From assembly GCA_003586115.2 (NCBI GenBank), contig QVOM02000029.1, positions 29,315,429 through 29,379,428 on the forward strand: a DNA stretch of 64,000 bases, written 5' to 3'. Made by a program: the position numbers and the translations under genes. This DNA is from Salvator merianae. Lineage: Eukaryota; Chordata; Lepidosauria; Squamata; Teiidae. The first letter of the stretch is position 1. Each line of letters begins with the position of its first letter. The notes below the pieces were generated by a model. It was not told the DNA's origin and did not search any database. It saw only the letters and a program-made list of their open reading frames with translations. Positions 35,491-46,949 of the stretch are shown here, piece by piece.

Positions 35491-36425
35491 TTATTTATTT
35501 ATCTGCATTTTTATCCTATCCTATACCCAAAGGACTCAGGATGAGTAACAGAAATAGCAACAAAATGAATATACCTAAAATAATAACTGAAGCCAGCTCT
35601 AGCTTCTGGATGGTCTTTAAGGGCAACTCCATATACAGCACATTACAATAGTCCAATCTGGAAGTTCCCAGAGCATGGATTACTGTGGCCGGGTCATCTC
35701 TTTTCAAAAAGGGATGACCTATAGGGATGACCTATAGCTGGTGAATCAGCCATAGCTGGAAATGGCCACCGTCTCTACCTGAGCTTCAAGCACCAGTGCA
35801 GAATCTAAAAGAACCCCAAGATTTCACACCTGCCCCTTCCAGGGCACCACAACCCATCAAGGACAAGGTGCCTCCCAACTTCATGGACCCAAGAGCCTGA
35901 GACACACAGCACTTCCATCTTGTCTGGATTCAGTTTCAAATTATTTTCCCCCATCCAGCCCCGTACTATCCCCATGCACTTGTCAAGCACTTCGACTGCT
36001 TCTCCTGATTCAGATGGCATGCAAAGAAAATCTGCATATTGATGACACCTCACTCCAAAGCTCCTGATGACCACTCCTAATGGCTGGATATAGATATTAA
36101 AGAGTATCGGAAATCAGCTCAAGCCCTGAGGTACCCCACAGGTGAGTTCCCAGGATTTCGAGCTAGAGTCTCCCACAAACATTCTCTGGCATCAGCCTTA
36201 GAGATAGGAGCAGCAGCACCACAACACAGTGCCTCAAACTTCCAACATTCGTCGCCTTGCTAGAAGGACACCATGGTCAATGGTATCAAAAGTCACCGAG
36301 AGGTTCAGGAAAACCAACAGGGTTGCACTCCCCCGTCCCTCTCCTGGAGAAGGCCATCAACCAGAGCAACCAAGGTGGTCTGTGTGCCATAACCTGGTCA
36401 CATAAACCACTTTTTGTAAAGGGAT
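35491..36425 (-). mobile_element. L2-like LINE, antisense, with most RT motifs recognisable
   Basis: Read on the minus strand from 36425, the frame-shifted remnants occur in the family order. First comes LVALVDGL and, with stops, the LDLS..FDT-type motif at about 36270-36320. Then follows VPQG.. and ILFNIYIQPLGVVI near 36060-36150, then CHQYAD (the YADD box, second Asp lost) at about 36040. Next is WMGENNLKLNPDKMEVLCVS at 35890-35980. The thumb motif TSRLDYCNVLYMELPLKTIQ at 35600-35690 comes last, then a short UTR and (AAAT)n tail complement at 35491. Stops and frameshifts make it inactive. Confidence 0.85.
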
Positions 36426-37149
36426 TTGAGATTCCTTTTATAAGAAGTTGTATAGAAATGTTCTAAATAAAATAATAAGATGTTTGACTCCTGGTGACTA
36501 TCAGAACAAATGTTCAGCCTTTGGATGGATCTCTAGTAATATTTTCTAGCTCTTCAAAAGACATTCCAGAAGTGATATTATACAAATGATGCTTTTGATG
36601 CTTTATTCCATCAAATACTTTGCCCTTATTACTGTAATAAGGTCTTGCAAGCATAAATGATGGCATACGTTTTTAATATTATAAATACTCTAGGATATTT
36701 AGACACTGAATTTTACCATAAGTCTGGACCTTCACAACTCTCAGGAGAATCTTCAATTGCATAGTAAGATGTTTTTGCTAGACACTTCTGAGAGTAAAGT
36801 CAATGTAGGGCATGAGTTTCAGTTACTAGAACCAGAGTTGGTCTGATCAAGGAGGGAATAGCTGCTGCACCACAGACTTCAAATAACAGAGATGAACTCG
36901 TGCATGGCAGTTCCAGGTGCTTCCTCTGAATGCTGGTCACGATCAAGTGTGATCTTCTCTCTCCATACAGTCAGAATCCACTTTTTTTGTAACTTAGGCT
37001 GCTTCCATATCTTCTTCCACTATATTTGGATATTCTGGAATAAAGCCTTGAAATTATGCAGCCATAAACTCAGGTCATGTCTCTTTTGCTCTGTGGCATC
37101 CCTTCAGATAGACTTCAGATATTCCTCCCCTAGTGTTTCTTTTCAAAGC
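36426..37149. other. Unassigned sequence
   Basis: Nothing firm. 'gtttgactcctggtgactat' at 36482 might be a fragment of a SINE tail. Confidence 0.35.
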
Positions 37150-38560
37150 TAACACCCAGTTCTTTCAATGTCACAACACTAAATGGTTTTGTTTCCAGTC
37201 CATGAATCATCTTTGTTGACATCCTTTGAATTTTCTTCATTTTTTTTCCCTGAATCCTTTTAAAATAAGGTGGTATCTAACCATCGCCAGGGCAGAACAG
37301 TTACTTTTCATGATTTGGAAACAATACTACAACTGATCCAGAACTGAGTTTGCTTTCTTGCTATTGCATTGAATTAAGTTTGTCGCTTACTAACAAACCA
37401 AGATAATTTTCACCAGTAATCTTACCAAGCTATAAATTCATTTGCCCTAAGTGAAGTGCTTTGCTTTTTTCTCTTTCAGATTTTCATTGATATTGATATC
37501 TTCAAAAATATTTGCTATCCTACTGAATTTTATGCCCCCTGTAAATTTGGTAAGAATCTCACCCATCTCATTCTTCAAAACATTAATAATACCACCAGTA
37601 ACACCAAACTCTATGGAATCAACTTGAAACCTGTCTTCAATTTGATAAGAAACCTTTTGCAAGGACTTTTTCAATACATGTTTCGAACCAGCAGTGGATT
37701 CATGTAGAAATAGTGCCATCCGGTCCAGATGGGATACGTTTGTTTGGTAGAATACTGTGGGACACTTTGACAAATGCTTTGTTAAAGTCAACATAGATAA
37801 TTATCCAATGGAGGGAGGGAGGGAGGGAGGGAGGGAGGGAGGGAAGGAAGGAAGGAAGGAAGGAAGGAAGGAAGGAAGGAAGGAAGGAAGGAAGGAAGAC
37901 ATATTAGTTGCTTTAATATTTAAAATAAAGATTTCCCCAATGTTAGAATGTCTTGTCTGTAGTTTCTGAGAGTCTCTTTTTTGTCGCTTTTGAAGACGCA
38001 ATAATATCTGATGTTAGGATAACATCCAGAATTTCATCTGTTCCATAGCATTTATCAATGCTAATAGATAGACATCCTGATAGTTCATCAGCAAGTTTCT
38101 TCATAACATTAAGAAGCAATTGATCTGCTGCTAGAGACCTGAACCCATGAAAGCATCATGTGTTCACTTAGGATCTCCATCAATTCCAGCTACAATCATC
38201 AATTAGCAATTTATTCTTCACCTTTTTCTGGTGGAAATCGTCTTTTTAACAATAAAATAAAATAAAAAGATTGAGCCAAAATGCAAATTAGCTACTTCAG
38301 CATTTTCTTTGTCACTGCTCCAAATTTTGTCATCTTTACTCAGCAGCTGGAGTTTTCTTTTAGAGTATCTTTAGAAAACTCTTTTGTTGTTCTTAACACC
38401 TCTCACTAGGCTCAGCTCATTCTATATTTTAGCATTCCTGATGCCTTTTCTATAATTCTAGGCAATCCGTACACTTCCCTGCCTTACATATTTTTCAGCT
38501 GCCTGTGCTGTTCAGTTTCATTCCTCCTCTTTGTAAAAACTGCAACCAGGCCAATTTGAC
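37150..38560 (-). mobile_element. CR1-type LINE, antisense, decayed and split by a microsatellite
   Basis: On the minus strand, 37447-37794 keeps a remnant of the reverse transcriptase: the 'KAFDKVSHSIL'-like piece near 37740-37780, then NEMGEILTKFTGGIKFSRIA at 37520-37580. In CR1 the latter region carries the catalytic FADDTK box; here the two Asp are replaced (FTGGIK), so activity is impossible. Upstream parts of the LINE continue on the far side of the microsatellite (37899-38560) with phrases such as 'gcattcctgatgcctttt'. No complete frame remains. Confidence 0.6.
37810..37898 (+). repeat. Compound microsatellite (GGGA)n(GGAA)n
   Basis: About ten perfect GGGA units pass directly into about eleven GGAA units. 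All-purine composition on one strand allows H-DNA. It lies inside the antisense CR1 copy. Frames across it (37757-37969, 37801-38001) are artefacts. Confidence 0.95.
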
Positions 38561-39139
38561 AAGGGCAAACAAGGTTAAAAGTTGATCTCTTAGGGAACAA
38601 TTAGAATCTGCTAATGAGGATAAGAGAGGTCAAGCAGATATCCACTTTTCACTAACCTTTCAAGTAACTGGACAAACAAGTGAGGCAACCCTTAAGCACT
38701 GTTTATATAAAAGTCAAGAGGTTAATGGAGACAAAAATAACCAATAAAAAGCTTGAATTTTTTTTTACATTCCATCCTAACAAGAATCCTTAATAATTCA
38801 GTAATCTTAGATAACATTGCTTAGAAGCATTTACAGCATCAGTGTTTGCATCTTTATTGGAACAGCATGTACATAAAATAAAACTGAGCATAAACACTGG
38901 ATTATCTGTATGATTCCAAAAACAGAGGAAGTTAAATATTTTAATGTCTATCAAAATTAAATCATCTTCCAATGGAAAGATGCTGTGCTGAGAGAATTAG
39001 GTTGACCTAGACACTGTCTTTCTGTGGAGAAAGTTTAGAAACAAGGGCTTAACAAAGAATTCAAAATTCTAACTTCCAAAACTGTAGCTTGAAATGGTAA
39101 CTACACTATTGAAAGACGATAGGTCTTTGTCATGCTTTT
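38561..39139. other. Unassigned AT-rich sequence
   Basis: Nothing recognised. Confidence 0.4.
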
Positions 39140-39205
39140 ATTTCTTGAAACCCACCCTGAGATATTTTGTACAGGATGGGATAAAAATGTAATTAATTAA
39201 ATCAA
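39140..39205 (+). repeat. LINE 3' tail
   Basis: The phrases 'gaaacccaccctgagatatt', 'ggatgggataaaaatg' and an AATTAAAT-type tail are the standard end of an L2/CR1-like copy. Confidence 0.55.
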
Positions 39206-39489
39206 TAAAACAACTGCGTTAAAAGTTTATTTCACTAATCTGTGCTGTTACTGCAGTCAGAATACCCTGTAATGTTTTTGCTGTTACACCTCACCAAGCT
39301 ATCACTCAGTGGGAAAAGATGCAGAAAAAGGTAATCAAAATGAACAATAGCTAGGAACACCACACACAAAAAATGAGGAAAACTTACAAAGGATGGAGAA
39401 ATTAACATGAAAAAAATGTGTTTGTGTGGAGAACATATACTAACACCTATCTTTCTGTCTTTCTCTTTCATAATATTGGAATTTAGACT

Positions 39490-39922
39490 TGCCCCCAAGT
39501 GGCCAACTGATCTAGATTGTGGGATAAGGAAGGCAAGGTTCAAGCTAACAAACTGAGTTCAAAAGTGATGCTTACATCAGCATTGCTGTTATGCCTCCCA
39601 CGCCCTACAGTCATGATTGGCAGGTTGCTGTTAGATCATCTGGTGAAGTTGAGTAGTGGGAGATACAGGGCAGACAAAAGGATGATTTTGAATATCACTT
39701 TGCCTTCGTTGGACTTCATAAGTACTAGGCCCAAATTCCTTTTTGATTATATGTTGACAACAGAAGAAAATATATTTGCCTGTTCTTTTCCTCTTACTAG
39801 TCCCCAAACTTCTCGGTTTACAGCCAGATAACCTTGGACTATGCCCAGATTCATGTTTTCTTTCTCCTTTGTTAACCACCCTGAGCAATTTTTGGAAAGG
39901 TGGTATATAAAGACACTGATTT
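39490..39922 (+). repeat. LINE 3' end, 5'-truncated
   Basis: The copy finishes with 'gttaaccaccctgagcaat', 'ggaaaggtggtatataaag'. Upstream tracts such as 'agggcagacaaaaggatg' resemble sauropsid LINE 3' regions. The 104-codon frame inside shows no motif. Confidence 0.5.
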
Positions 39923-39935
39923 ATTCAGTCACTAA

Positions 39936-39966
39936 GACTGGCTGACTGACTGAATGACTGACTGAT
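39936..39966 (+). repeat. (GACT)n microsatellite
   Basis: Imperfect tetranucleotide repeat directly after the LINE tail, presumably grown from it. Confidence 0.8.
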
Positions 39967-40399
39967 AATTCCACTCTTCCTCTTTGCCCTTCTTAAATTT
40001 GAATTTCTTCACACAGGTTCATCATTATCCATCAGCTCAGTCTCTACTGACTTTGAAGACATCTTAACTCTTTCCTGTCAGTATCTGGTACTGATTATGG
40101 CCTACATTATCCCATATACCCTTTAAATTCACTGTCCCATCCTTGGAAGAGGTGAGCAACTGTCCTTAACTCCATTTCAGTTCCATTCTTGGCTTCCATT
40201 CAATGCCAACACAGAGGTTATGAATCTAATGCACAAAACCACCTATCAAGTTTTAGAAAGGGGGCTGAGCAAACAATCTTTGATACTTATGAACAGTTCT
40301 TGAAATGGATGCCTAGGTACTGCAATCAGGTTGGAGAGACAGGAAGGATGCCTCTAAAGACCATCTGCAGGGAGTCAAGAGTCTTCATCTTCTGTTTGA

Positions 40400-40505
40400 G
40401 AATCCTCAGAAGCAGTTGGTAGACCACTGTATGAGACTGGATGCTGCACTCAATGGATTGTGGCTGATCCAGCAGGGCTCCTCTTATATTGTTATGATGG
40501 TTATA
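40400..40505 (+). repeat. CR1-like 3' end
   Basis: 'agaccactgtatgagactgg', 'atgctgcactcaatgg', 'ctgatccagcagggctcctc' and 'ttatattgttatg' match a very common sauropsid CR1-like 3' end (GATCCAGCAGGGCTCTTCTTATG). Confidence 0.7.
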
Positions 40506-42994
40506 TTTTACTTTCAGCACCACAGACAATATGCCTCTGCCTACCAGCTTTTTAGAACCACGTGCTGCCGACTCTTGTGCCTATCTTGGGTTTCTGACAA
40601 GAGTGCGGTTAGTACTGAAACGTTCAAACACCAAAAAAGTGATTGTTTGTTTTGTGTCATTTCACAGATTCATAGTAACTATTATATCTATGTCTTTATG
40701 CTGTTCTGTTTGTTAGTATACCTCTATGTATTTTAATGCTGAAGGAAGAGAGTGAGAGGGACAGCTGAATCTTTTAGGAACATCCAGAAATATGCTAGAG
40801 TGTCCCATCATTGTTCATGGATTGCTGCCAATGAGCAACATCAACAATAAAAATACAGGATGGGCACATCCAATCAGAGTAACAGAGGCATAGAGCCCTT
40901 CCCTGCACCTCTGCAGGTGCTTTTGTTAAAATTTGCTACTTGTGGTGTGCCTTTGCCCTGGATTTAAGTACTAATGCTGCTTCCTCACTACATGACAGAG
41001 TGAAGGGGGGGGGGATTATGGCCTTTTATTGGCAAAGTAGTATTCAGTACTTACTTTCCCTATTGGTTTTAATGGAAATAATACAACTAACACAAAATCA
41101 CATTTGGTCTAATAAAGGCCAGGTTTTCATGTTCTTAGATACATAAAAATCCTTTAGCCTCACAAAAAACTCATGGCACTGAGCAATTCTAATATAATAT
41201 TAATATAATTGCTATTTTTATCTTCTTTACATGCTTGTTTTGGCTCAGATGCCCTTTCCTTCCTACTATGGACATGAATATGTTCATTTCCTGTCACTGT
41301 TGCTCATAAACCCATCACAAGATTCTGGGTCTAAGAGGAGGGCATATTTTAAAACAACTACTATTAATATAATGGAATAATACAACACAGCAAAGCACCC
41401 GAGACTGCATAATAATTGAATAGTTTTCTGCCAAACGACTGGGGGATGGATAAAGCAGTGAATGGAAAACAAAAATGAGTATTCACAGATGGAATCCCAC
41501 ATGACAGCTGGGATTTCCTGAAACTAGAGAAGCCCAACTGTTTACCCCAGGAGATGATCACTTGACAAAGCAGCACACCGTTTCTGCACTTGACAGACGT
41601 CTGCAAGCTTATAACAAAGGCAGTCCAAAGAAGGAGAATGAGATGGGGGGGGGGGGGAGAAAGGAAGGATAGAAATATTCAAATTGCACTACTATAATTG
41701 CAAATCTGCATAGTTTTACATGCTAAGAATTCTAAGAACTTGCCAGCGGCTGTAGCTTTCAACTGTCCCTATAATGCAAACAAAGAGCAGGACAGCATGC
41801 ATATGACATTGCATATGGTCTATATTATGGGCTGCCAATGGAATGGCAAAATCTAGTACATTATCTGGCAGAAAAAAAATCACATCTCTGCTTTCTAAAA
41901 AAAATTAACACAACACATTTCAATTTTCCTAAGTTAACAAAAAGTTTGGATGTTTGACAAAAGGCTAACAAACCAGATGGTAAAATGGGCAGGATTTCAG
42001 TATCCTGATCAACTCTTCTGTTCCTGTTATATATCTCACCTCTATGTCTATTGCCCACATACATCATCTCATACTAGTGTTTCCAGATGAACTTTTGGAC
42101 CAGGTCATACACATTTTTTTTCCCTTTTTTGAGAGGGTTACACAGGCAATGCATCTCCAAGCATGTGTATTTCCATAATGTACAACTATAGCAATTACAG
42201 CCAGAAAAGCTACTGCTAAATACTGAAATTGCTGCTGAAGAATAGAAAGAAAGGTTCAGTACACATTTTAAAATGAACTGTCAAAATGAACTTAAATGCA
42301 GATTAGAACACAGCTTTTGCTAGAAATGTTTGTTTCCCCAGATTTTCAACACAACTGCCGTTCCCTAAAGTGTTTGCAAAAATCTTATGACATTCATTGA
42401 AAAAGCATTGAAAATATGAATTTTCAGGAAAAATTGCTATAAAATGTGTGGTTTAAGCTGAAAAAAATCCACAGGCATAAACCTGTGATTGACAAAATGC
42501 AAAAATGATATAGATTAAAAATAAGCTGCATCTCCCATCCTTAAATGCAGTTGAGTCTTTTGCTGCACATTCTAAAAATTATTTGTATCTCATGATTGCA
42601 GAAGTTATTTTCTCCATATGCAGTGGATTGAGATAGTAGGAAAATACTAGATCACAATATCAAATTAAAGTTTTAAAATATTTGTATATTCTTCTTATTT
42701 AAAATATCAGTTAACAGAAAAAAGATAAAAATAATCAAGCATAAAACCATTATTAAAAAACAGATACAAGAAATTAATATAAACCATCAATAACAACAGC
42801 AAGAACCATTCACACTGGAAAGGGCTGGGTGAAAAAAAAGTTTGATTCCATAGGCACGTGGAAGGTCTAAGTGTTCCAAGGGAGTTCCAAGGAGTCAGTG
42901 TTACCACAAAAGAAAACATGGTTGCAGGCAAGTGTGAGCTGACATTTCATAATTTCTGGAAACTTCATCATGGTGTTACCTGACAAAGTGAGGT
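40506..42994. other. Unassigned sequence with two G-runs
   Basis: G10 at 41005-41014 and G13 at 41645-41657. Otherwise no gene or repeat is recognised; short frames on both strands are treated as chance. Confidence 0.4.
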
Positions 42995-43190
42995 GATATA
43001 ATGCAAGGCTATAGCTTGGTAGTGATACAAGCAACCTGGAAACAGAAGGTTGCCAGTTCGATCCACAGCCTCTTCCTAGAAGTAAGCAATGGCAAACCAC
43101 TTCTATATCTCTGCTAAGAAAACTGCATAAAGGTGTCCACAGATGTGCCCATGAAGTCAACAAGAAGTCAGTTACAACTCAATAACAACA
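42995..43190 (+). repeat. Sauria-type SINE
   Basis: A tRNA-like head (tagcttggtagtgatacaag; B box ccagttcgatcc) is followed by 'agtaagcaatggcaaaccac', 'tctctgctaagaaaac' and a tail 'gaagtcaacaagaagtcag', 'ttacaactcaataacaac'. That tail is the Bov-B-derived end of the squamate Sauria SINE. Confidence 0.75.
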
Positions 43191-43448
43191 AATAATGCAA
43201 GTGGAAGACTGCTAACTACCATGCAAGTGACAGGCTGCTAACTAGCTTAAATTGTTTAGGTCCTTTCATGCCAAAGATAAAACCTTGAGTCTGTCAACCA
43301 CTGCAGCTGATTAGCACAGGTGTGGTAGGTATATAAACAGGCATCCCACTTAACAACCCGATTGCTACATTTCTGCAGCTTCCTTTACATGTACAAGACT
43401 AGTCCCATAAAGAGTGGATTATAGCAATATAAACATGAGGTTATCAAT

Positions 43449-43555
43449 CTCATTTATAGTAGTTTTTGGGCTATTGTGCCGTGTTCTATAGTTCTTCTGA
43501 GAACCTAAGCTTTCGGACATAGCTATGACGTCCATCTTCAGAGGATCTGGACTTT
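43449..43555 (+). repeat. Single arm of the ctgagaacctaagctttcgg repeat
   Basis: It matches the left arm and start of the spacer at 17808-17915 in the same orientation, but there is no second arm. The minus-strand frames over both copies give similar short peptides (ESLGSQK..) only because the DNA is repeated. Confidence 0.7.
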
Positions 43556-43707
43556 CAAAGTGAGGGATGACTCTAGGAGCACTTCCAGAATATGTACTCA
43601 TTCCTTCTGAGCAGAATTCCTCAATTTCTGAGTCCACAAATTGCCTACCTACAACATCTCAACAGGATTCAGCTTCAATTCCTTGCCTCTCATCCAACTT
43701 GTAGAAT

Positions 43708-43757
43708 AGCCAACATCATACACTTTTTGGCATCAACATCATACACTTTTTGATATG
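43708..43757 (+). repeat. Tandem duplication, about 23 bp
   Basis: The phrase catcatacactttttg occurs twice, 23 bp apart. It is a local duplication. Confidence 0.8.
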
Positions 43758-44075
43758 TGATTAAGATGTACCTCTTCACCCAGCCCTTTGATTGTAAAAG
43801 ATCACTCCTGTACGTTCTCATTAGAATGGTTTAACTTATGTGCCCCATGGTAATTGGAACATCTGTCATAAAACATAGTACTACGCTATACAAATTACTG
43901 GGAAAACTAATAAACAGTTCCAATTCCTCTAATTTAAATCACGTCACACAAAGGATTCTAGAAATTAAATCACTGTATTCGATGAGGATAACTGTATTTT
44001 AATAAGTTAGTTTTTGCTATGACCTACTGTTAGATCCTTCAATGAAGGATAGGCTATAAATTTAAATCATAAGCA
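43758..44075 (+). repeat. LINE 3' end
   Basis: The RT-terminal remnant LKMYLFTQPF is followed by a 3' UTR ending 'gatccttcaatgaaggatag', 'gctataaatttaaatc'. The palindromic 'ccttcaatgaagg' close to the end is notable. Confidence 0.6.
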
Positions 44076-44574
44076 AACACTTTGTTCGCATTATATTGCT
44101 CTGTGGGAGTCTATGTAGCCGTAGAAATTACTGCAATGAGTAATATTATTTTTTAATTATATTCTGCTGTTTGGTTTAACAATCTAAAAGGTAGGTTGCA
44201 AACACATACAAATCTCAAAATCTCACTAGCGCAATCAGCTCTGCAGGCTAATGGAAACTGGAAGCTTCAGCTAAACTTTCTTCTTGGAATACAAAGAGAA
44301 AGAAAGTTCCCTGCAGCTGTTTCTTTTTTGGCCAATAAAAGGGACCTTGCAAAGCTTGAAAGGCAAACAATCCATCTTCCCAATAGTTCTCAGACCCCAC
44401 AACTAAGAGCAGAGAAGTGAGCGTGCTTTCCTTTAGCTCTGCAACAGATTTATGTCAGGATTGGATTGTGTGCAGGATGTAGCATCGAATCATTCTGGGA
44501 CAAAGGGCAGAAGAGAGGAAGTGGTCAAAAAATCAAAATCAAAATGCATATCCAGCAACCATAGTAAAGGAGCT
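44076..44574. other. Unassigned sequence
   Basis: Nothing recognised. Confidence 0.4.
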
Positions 44575-44745
44575 TAGAGCTAGTAGCATCCACATGCTAG
44601 TGCCTTTAATTCACATAAATGGCCAAAGTGCATTTTAGCCTTTAATATGAATAGGATATGAGATGGGAACACCAGCGTCCACATGCTACCATCTCTAAGC
44701 AACTTTTGAACTATTGTTTTTAATGTGTGTGGATGCAGGCAAAGT
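44575..44745 (+). mobile_element. Palindromic MITE, GCATCCACATGCTAG-arm family, best copy
   Basis: The left arm 'gcttagagctagtagcatcc' 'acatgctagtgcctttaat' pairs with the right arm, reversed: 'gcttagagatggtagcatgt' 'ggacgctggtgttccca'. The centre has 'ggccaaagtgcattttagcc'. Same family as 10024 and 15326. Confidence 0.6.
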
Positions 44746-44956
44746 TAAAAGAAAACTCCAGTGCTTCAAAAGAACCTGTGTCTCAAAGAGATTACCAGTA
44801 GCCATAAAGCATGTCCCCAAATTCTCAAAATCTGAACTTTCAAATTCACAAAATTCAGTTGCATTTGAACTTATATTGAATTTGCAGGCACTACCCAAAC
44901 AAGATTTCCTTCACTTCCAGAATAATCTAATGGCTACCTTGCATGAGCTGATTCTG

Positions 44957-45060
44957 GGCAATTCTGCACTGGCTGGCATACTGGACCAACAAGTGTGTTA
45001 GAGCTTCCTTTCTGCACACTAGTGTAGTCCAAGGGAGGTCCCTAACACACTCTTCCTCCC
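44957..45060 (+). mobile_element. Short palindromic MITE, half copy
   Basis: The left arm is well preserved (caattctgcactggctgg, then 'ggaccaacaagtgtgttag', 'ctttctgcacactagtg'), but the right arm is incomplete ('gtccctaacacac'). Confidence 0.6.
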
Positions 45061-45739
45061 CTGATTTCTGGATGGTCTAGGCTGCCCTCCTCTATGCCAC
45101 TGTTATGACCACTCAGGCACGATCCCTGAAATAATTAGATGTATGCATGATGAATACAGTTTATTGATGGGAAATAGCAACGAATGCAGAGAGGCAAGTA
45201 TTACACTAAGGAGCAACTTTTTGCTTTCTGTTTTACCTGCATGAATGGTTATCAGTAATACAAAATGTAGCATGCTGGTCTCCACGGAGCATTCGAAGTC
45301 CCCTTGCACCAGCAAGTAGGCATGTTTGTATTAACAGAGCCTCTGTATTGCCATGCCTCTGGCATCTCTCCTTCAGTACATGGGAAAAGCAGAGGATACA
45401 AACAAAGCGGAATTTCTGCTACAGCAGCCATTACCACAGCAATAATGCACAACCCTCACTCAAAAAAAATAAAAAATCCAAACCAGAAATAAAAAAATTC
45501 CGTTTGCATTAAAATAAATAAAGGGTGAGTTCTACTTGAATTTTACAACTAAAATGGCAGAAACTTCATGTGTTAGCAAGAAAATGACTCATGAAGGATA
45601 TGACTAGTAGTTATGATCTACCTTTGTTTTCTGAAGTATTAGAGCCAGCATATCTATGAATAACAGGTAGCCAAAGATCATGATAGGAAGGTATTATTTT
45701 GTCCATATCATGTATTTAGGCTTGATATATTTTGCTCAC
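45061..45739. other. Unassigned sequence
   Basis: Nothing recognised. Confidence 0.4.
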
Positions 45740-46230
45740 ATCACACATCTAAGTGTCAAGCAACATGCCTCTATACATTCAGGCAATCAGTGTCTAGAGC
45801 ACTCATCCTCCTTGTCTGTTTACTGCATTATTTTACATGGTTTTAATTTTTAATTGTCTGTCAATCACACAGGGAGAAAATTCATGCTGAATGCTCTGGA
45901 AGTACATTTCATCCCAGGGAAACTGCTTTCCCACAAAGTGCAGTGATTGGTCCACACAAGCTGTCGAGCAGATGCTGTTTTCTTGCCTCTTCTTTTTTTC
46001 AAAGGTTATGTGCTTAAGTGCATAAGTGCTGTATAGAGAAATGTCAAATGGAAGCACTACAGCGTGCACAAGAATACTTGCACATTAACTTTGCAAACAG
46101 TAAATTTAAAATGTCCCGTGGGAGAAATGTTGTCCTGGTGGCAAGGGTGATTGACAATTGGTAAGAGGCTGCCCAACGTTGTTGTACTCATCAGCATTAA
46201 TACAGGCCCTCATTCATGGAGTAGTCAAGT
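45740..46230. promoter_or_regulatory. Candidate conserved non-coding element / enhancer
   Basis: A non-repetitive block with many plausible binding sites. They include 'aattgtctgtcaatcac' (TALE-homeodomain-like TGTCAATC), 'cagtgattggtcc' (CCAAT/PBX-like) and 'gtgattgacaattgg'. No coding frame with splice sites was seen. This is inference from texture; the matches are to short, common motifs. Confidence 0.35.
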
Positions 46231-46756
46231 TTGTCTGTTTTTTAAAAAATAGTCTGTGTTGGGAAAAAGTCTGAACAGGAGAAATAAAAATACATGCCCT
46301 GAAGAGCTTAAGTGCATATATAGATTTTTTTTAAAAAATGCTCAAGTGCACTATTCACAACTACTACACTTGGTAAGGATGCCAATTGGTAAGGATGCCA
46401 ATCTCACCTTTCAGTCCCCAAGTGCTGTCCACATGCTACATAAGGCATGCATGCCCAACAAAGAAGTATCAGTGTGGCTCCAGAGCCAGAGATAAAATAG
46501 GGTTGAAATTGACATAAACCATTTCCCCATTGGCATGTTACCGGGCACCTTTGGTACAAATGCAAATGCTGCCATTTTGTATGTAAATAGTCTATCCTTT
46601 GTTCCTCAGCTAGATGTGCAGACATCCAAATGGGCTCATGGTGCCATGAACTTGATGGTAACTAAGACTAATAATATGTAGCTGGTATATGCATTTATTC
46701 TTTCCTTGCACAATGCTATACCCATCTCTCTAGTGTCACATCTATCTAATTTCGTA
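46231..46756. other. Unassigned sequence
   Basis: Includes a 16-bp tandem duplication (ggtaaggatgccaatt) at about 46373-46405. Otherwise nothing recognised. Confidence 0.4.
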
Positions 46757-46949
46757 GGCCCTTTCTGCACTGGTCCTCAATCTGGATTATATTTTAGAAT
46801 GGAATCCACATGCTGGTGCAGACTATGGCAGGTCCCACCTGAGGGCTACTGAAGACTGCACTAGCATGCAGATGTTATTGTGTGTACCGTTGATGGCAGA
46901 CTCCTATTCCAGAATATAATCCAGAATAAGGACTAGTGCAGAAAGGATC
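46757..46949 (+). mobile_element. Palindromic MITE with ggccctttctgcact ends
   Basis: The left arm 'ggccctttctgcactggtcc' then 'tggattatattttagaatgg' pairs with the right arm reversed: 'gatcctttctgcactagtcc', 'tggattatattctggaata'. The centre contains 'agactgcactagcatgcag'. The arms match the 60177-60356 copy. Confidence 0.8.

Noticed and set aside
37757..38001. Frames rich in GREGGREGG or SLPPSFLPS
   Set aside because: They are translations of the GGGA/GGAA microsatellite.
41645..41657. G-quadruplex promoter at the G13 run
   Set aside because: It is a single homopolymer with no adjacent G-tracts, CpG island or exon; more likely a simple repeat.
43419..43637. Similar peptides at 17702-17893 and 43419-43637 as a conserved small protein
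   Set aside because: The likeness comes from a shared DNA repeat (ctgagaacctaagctttcgg), and one of the copies is an inverted repeat.
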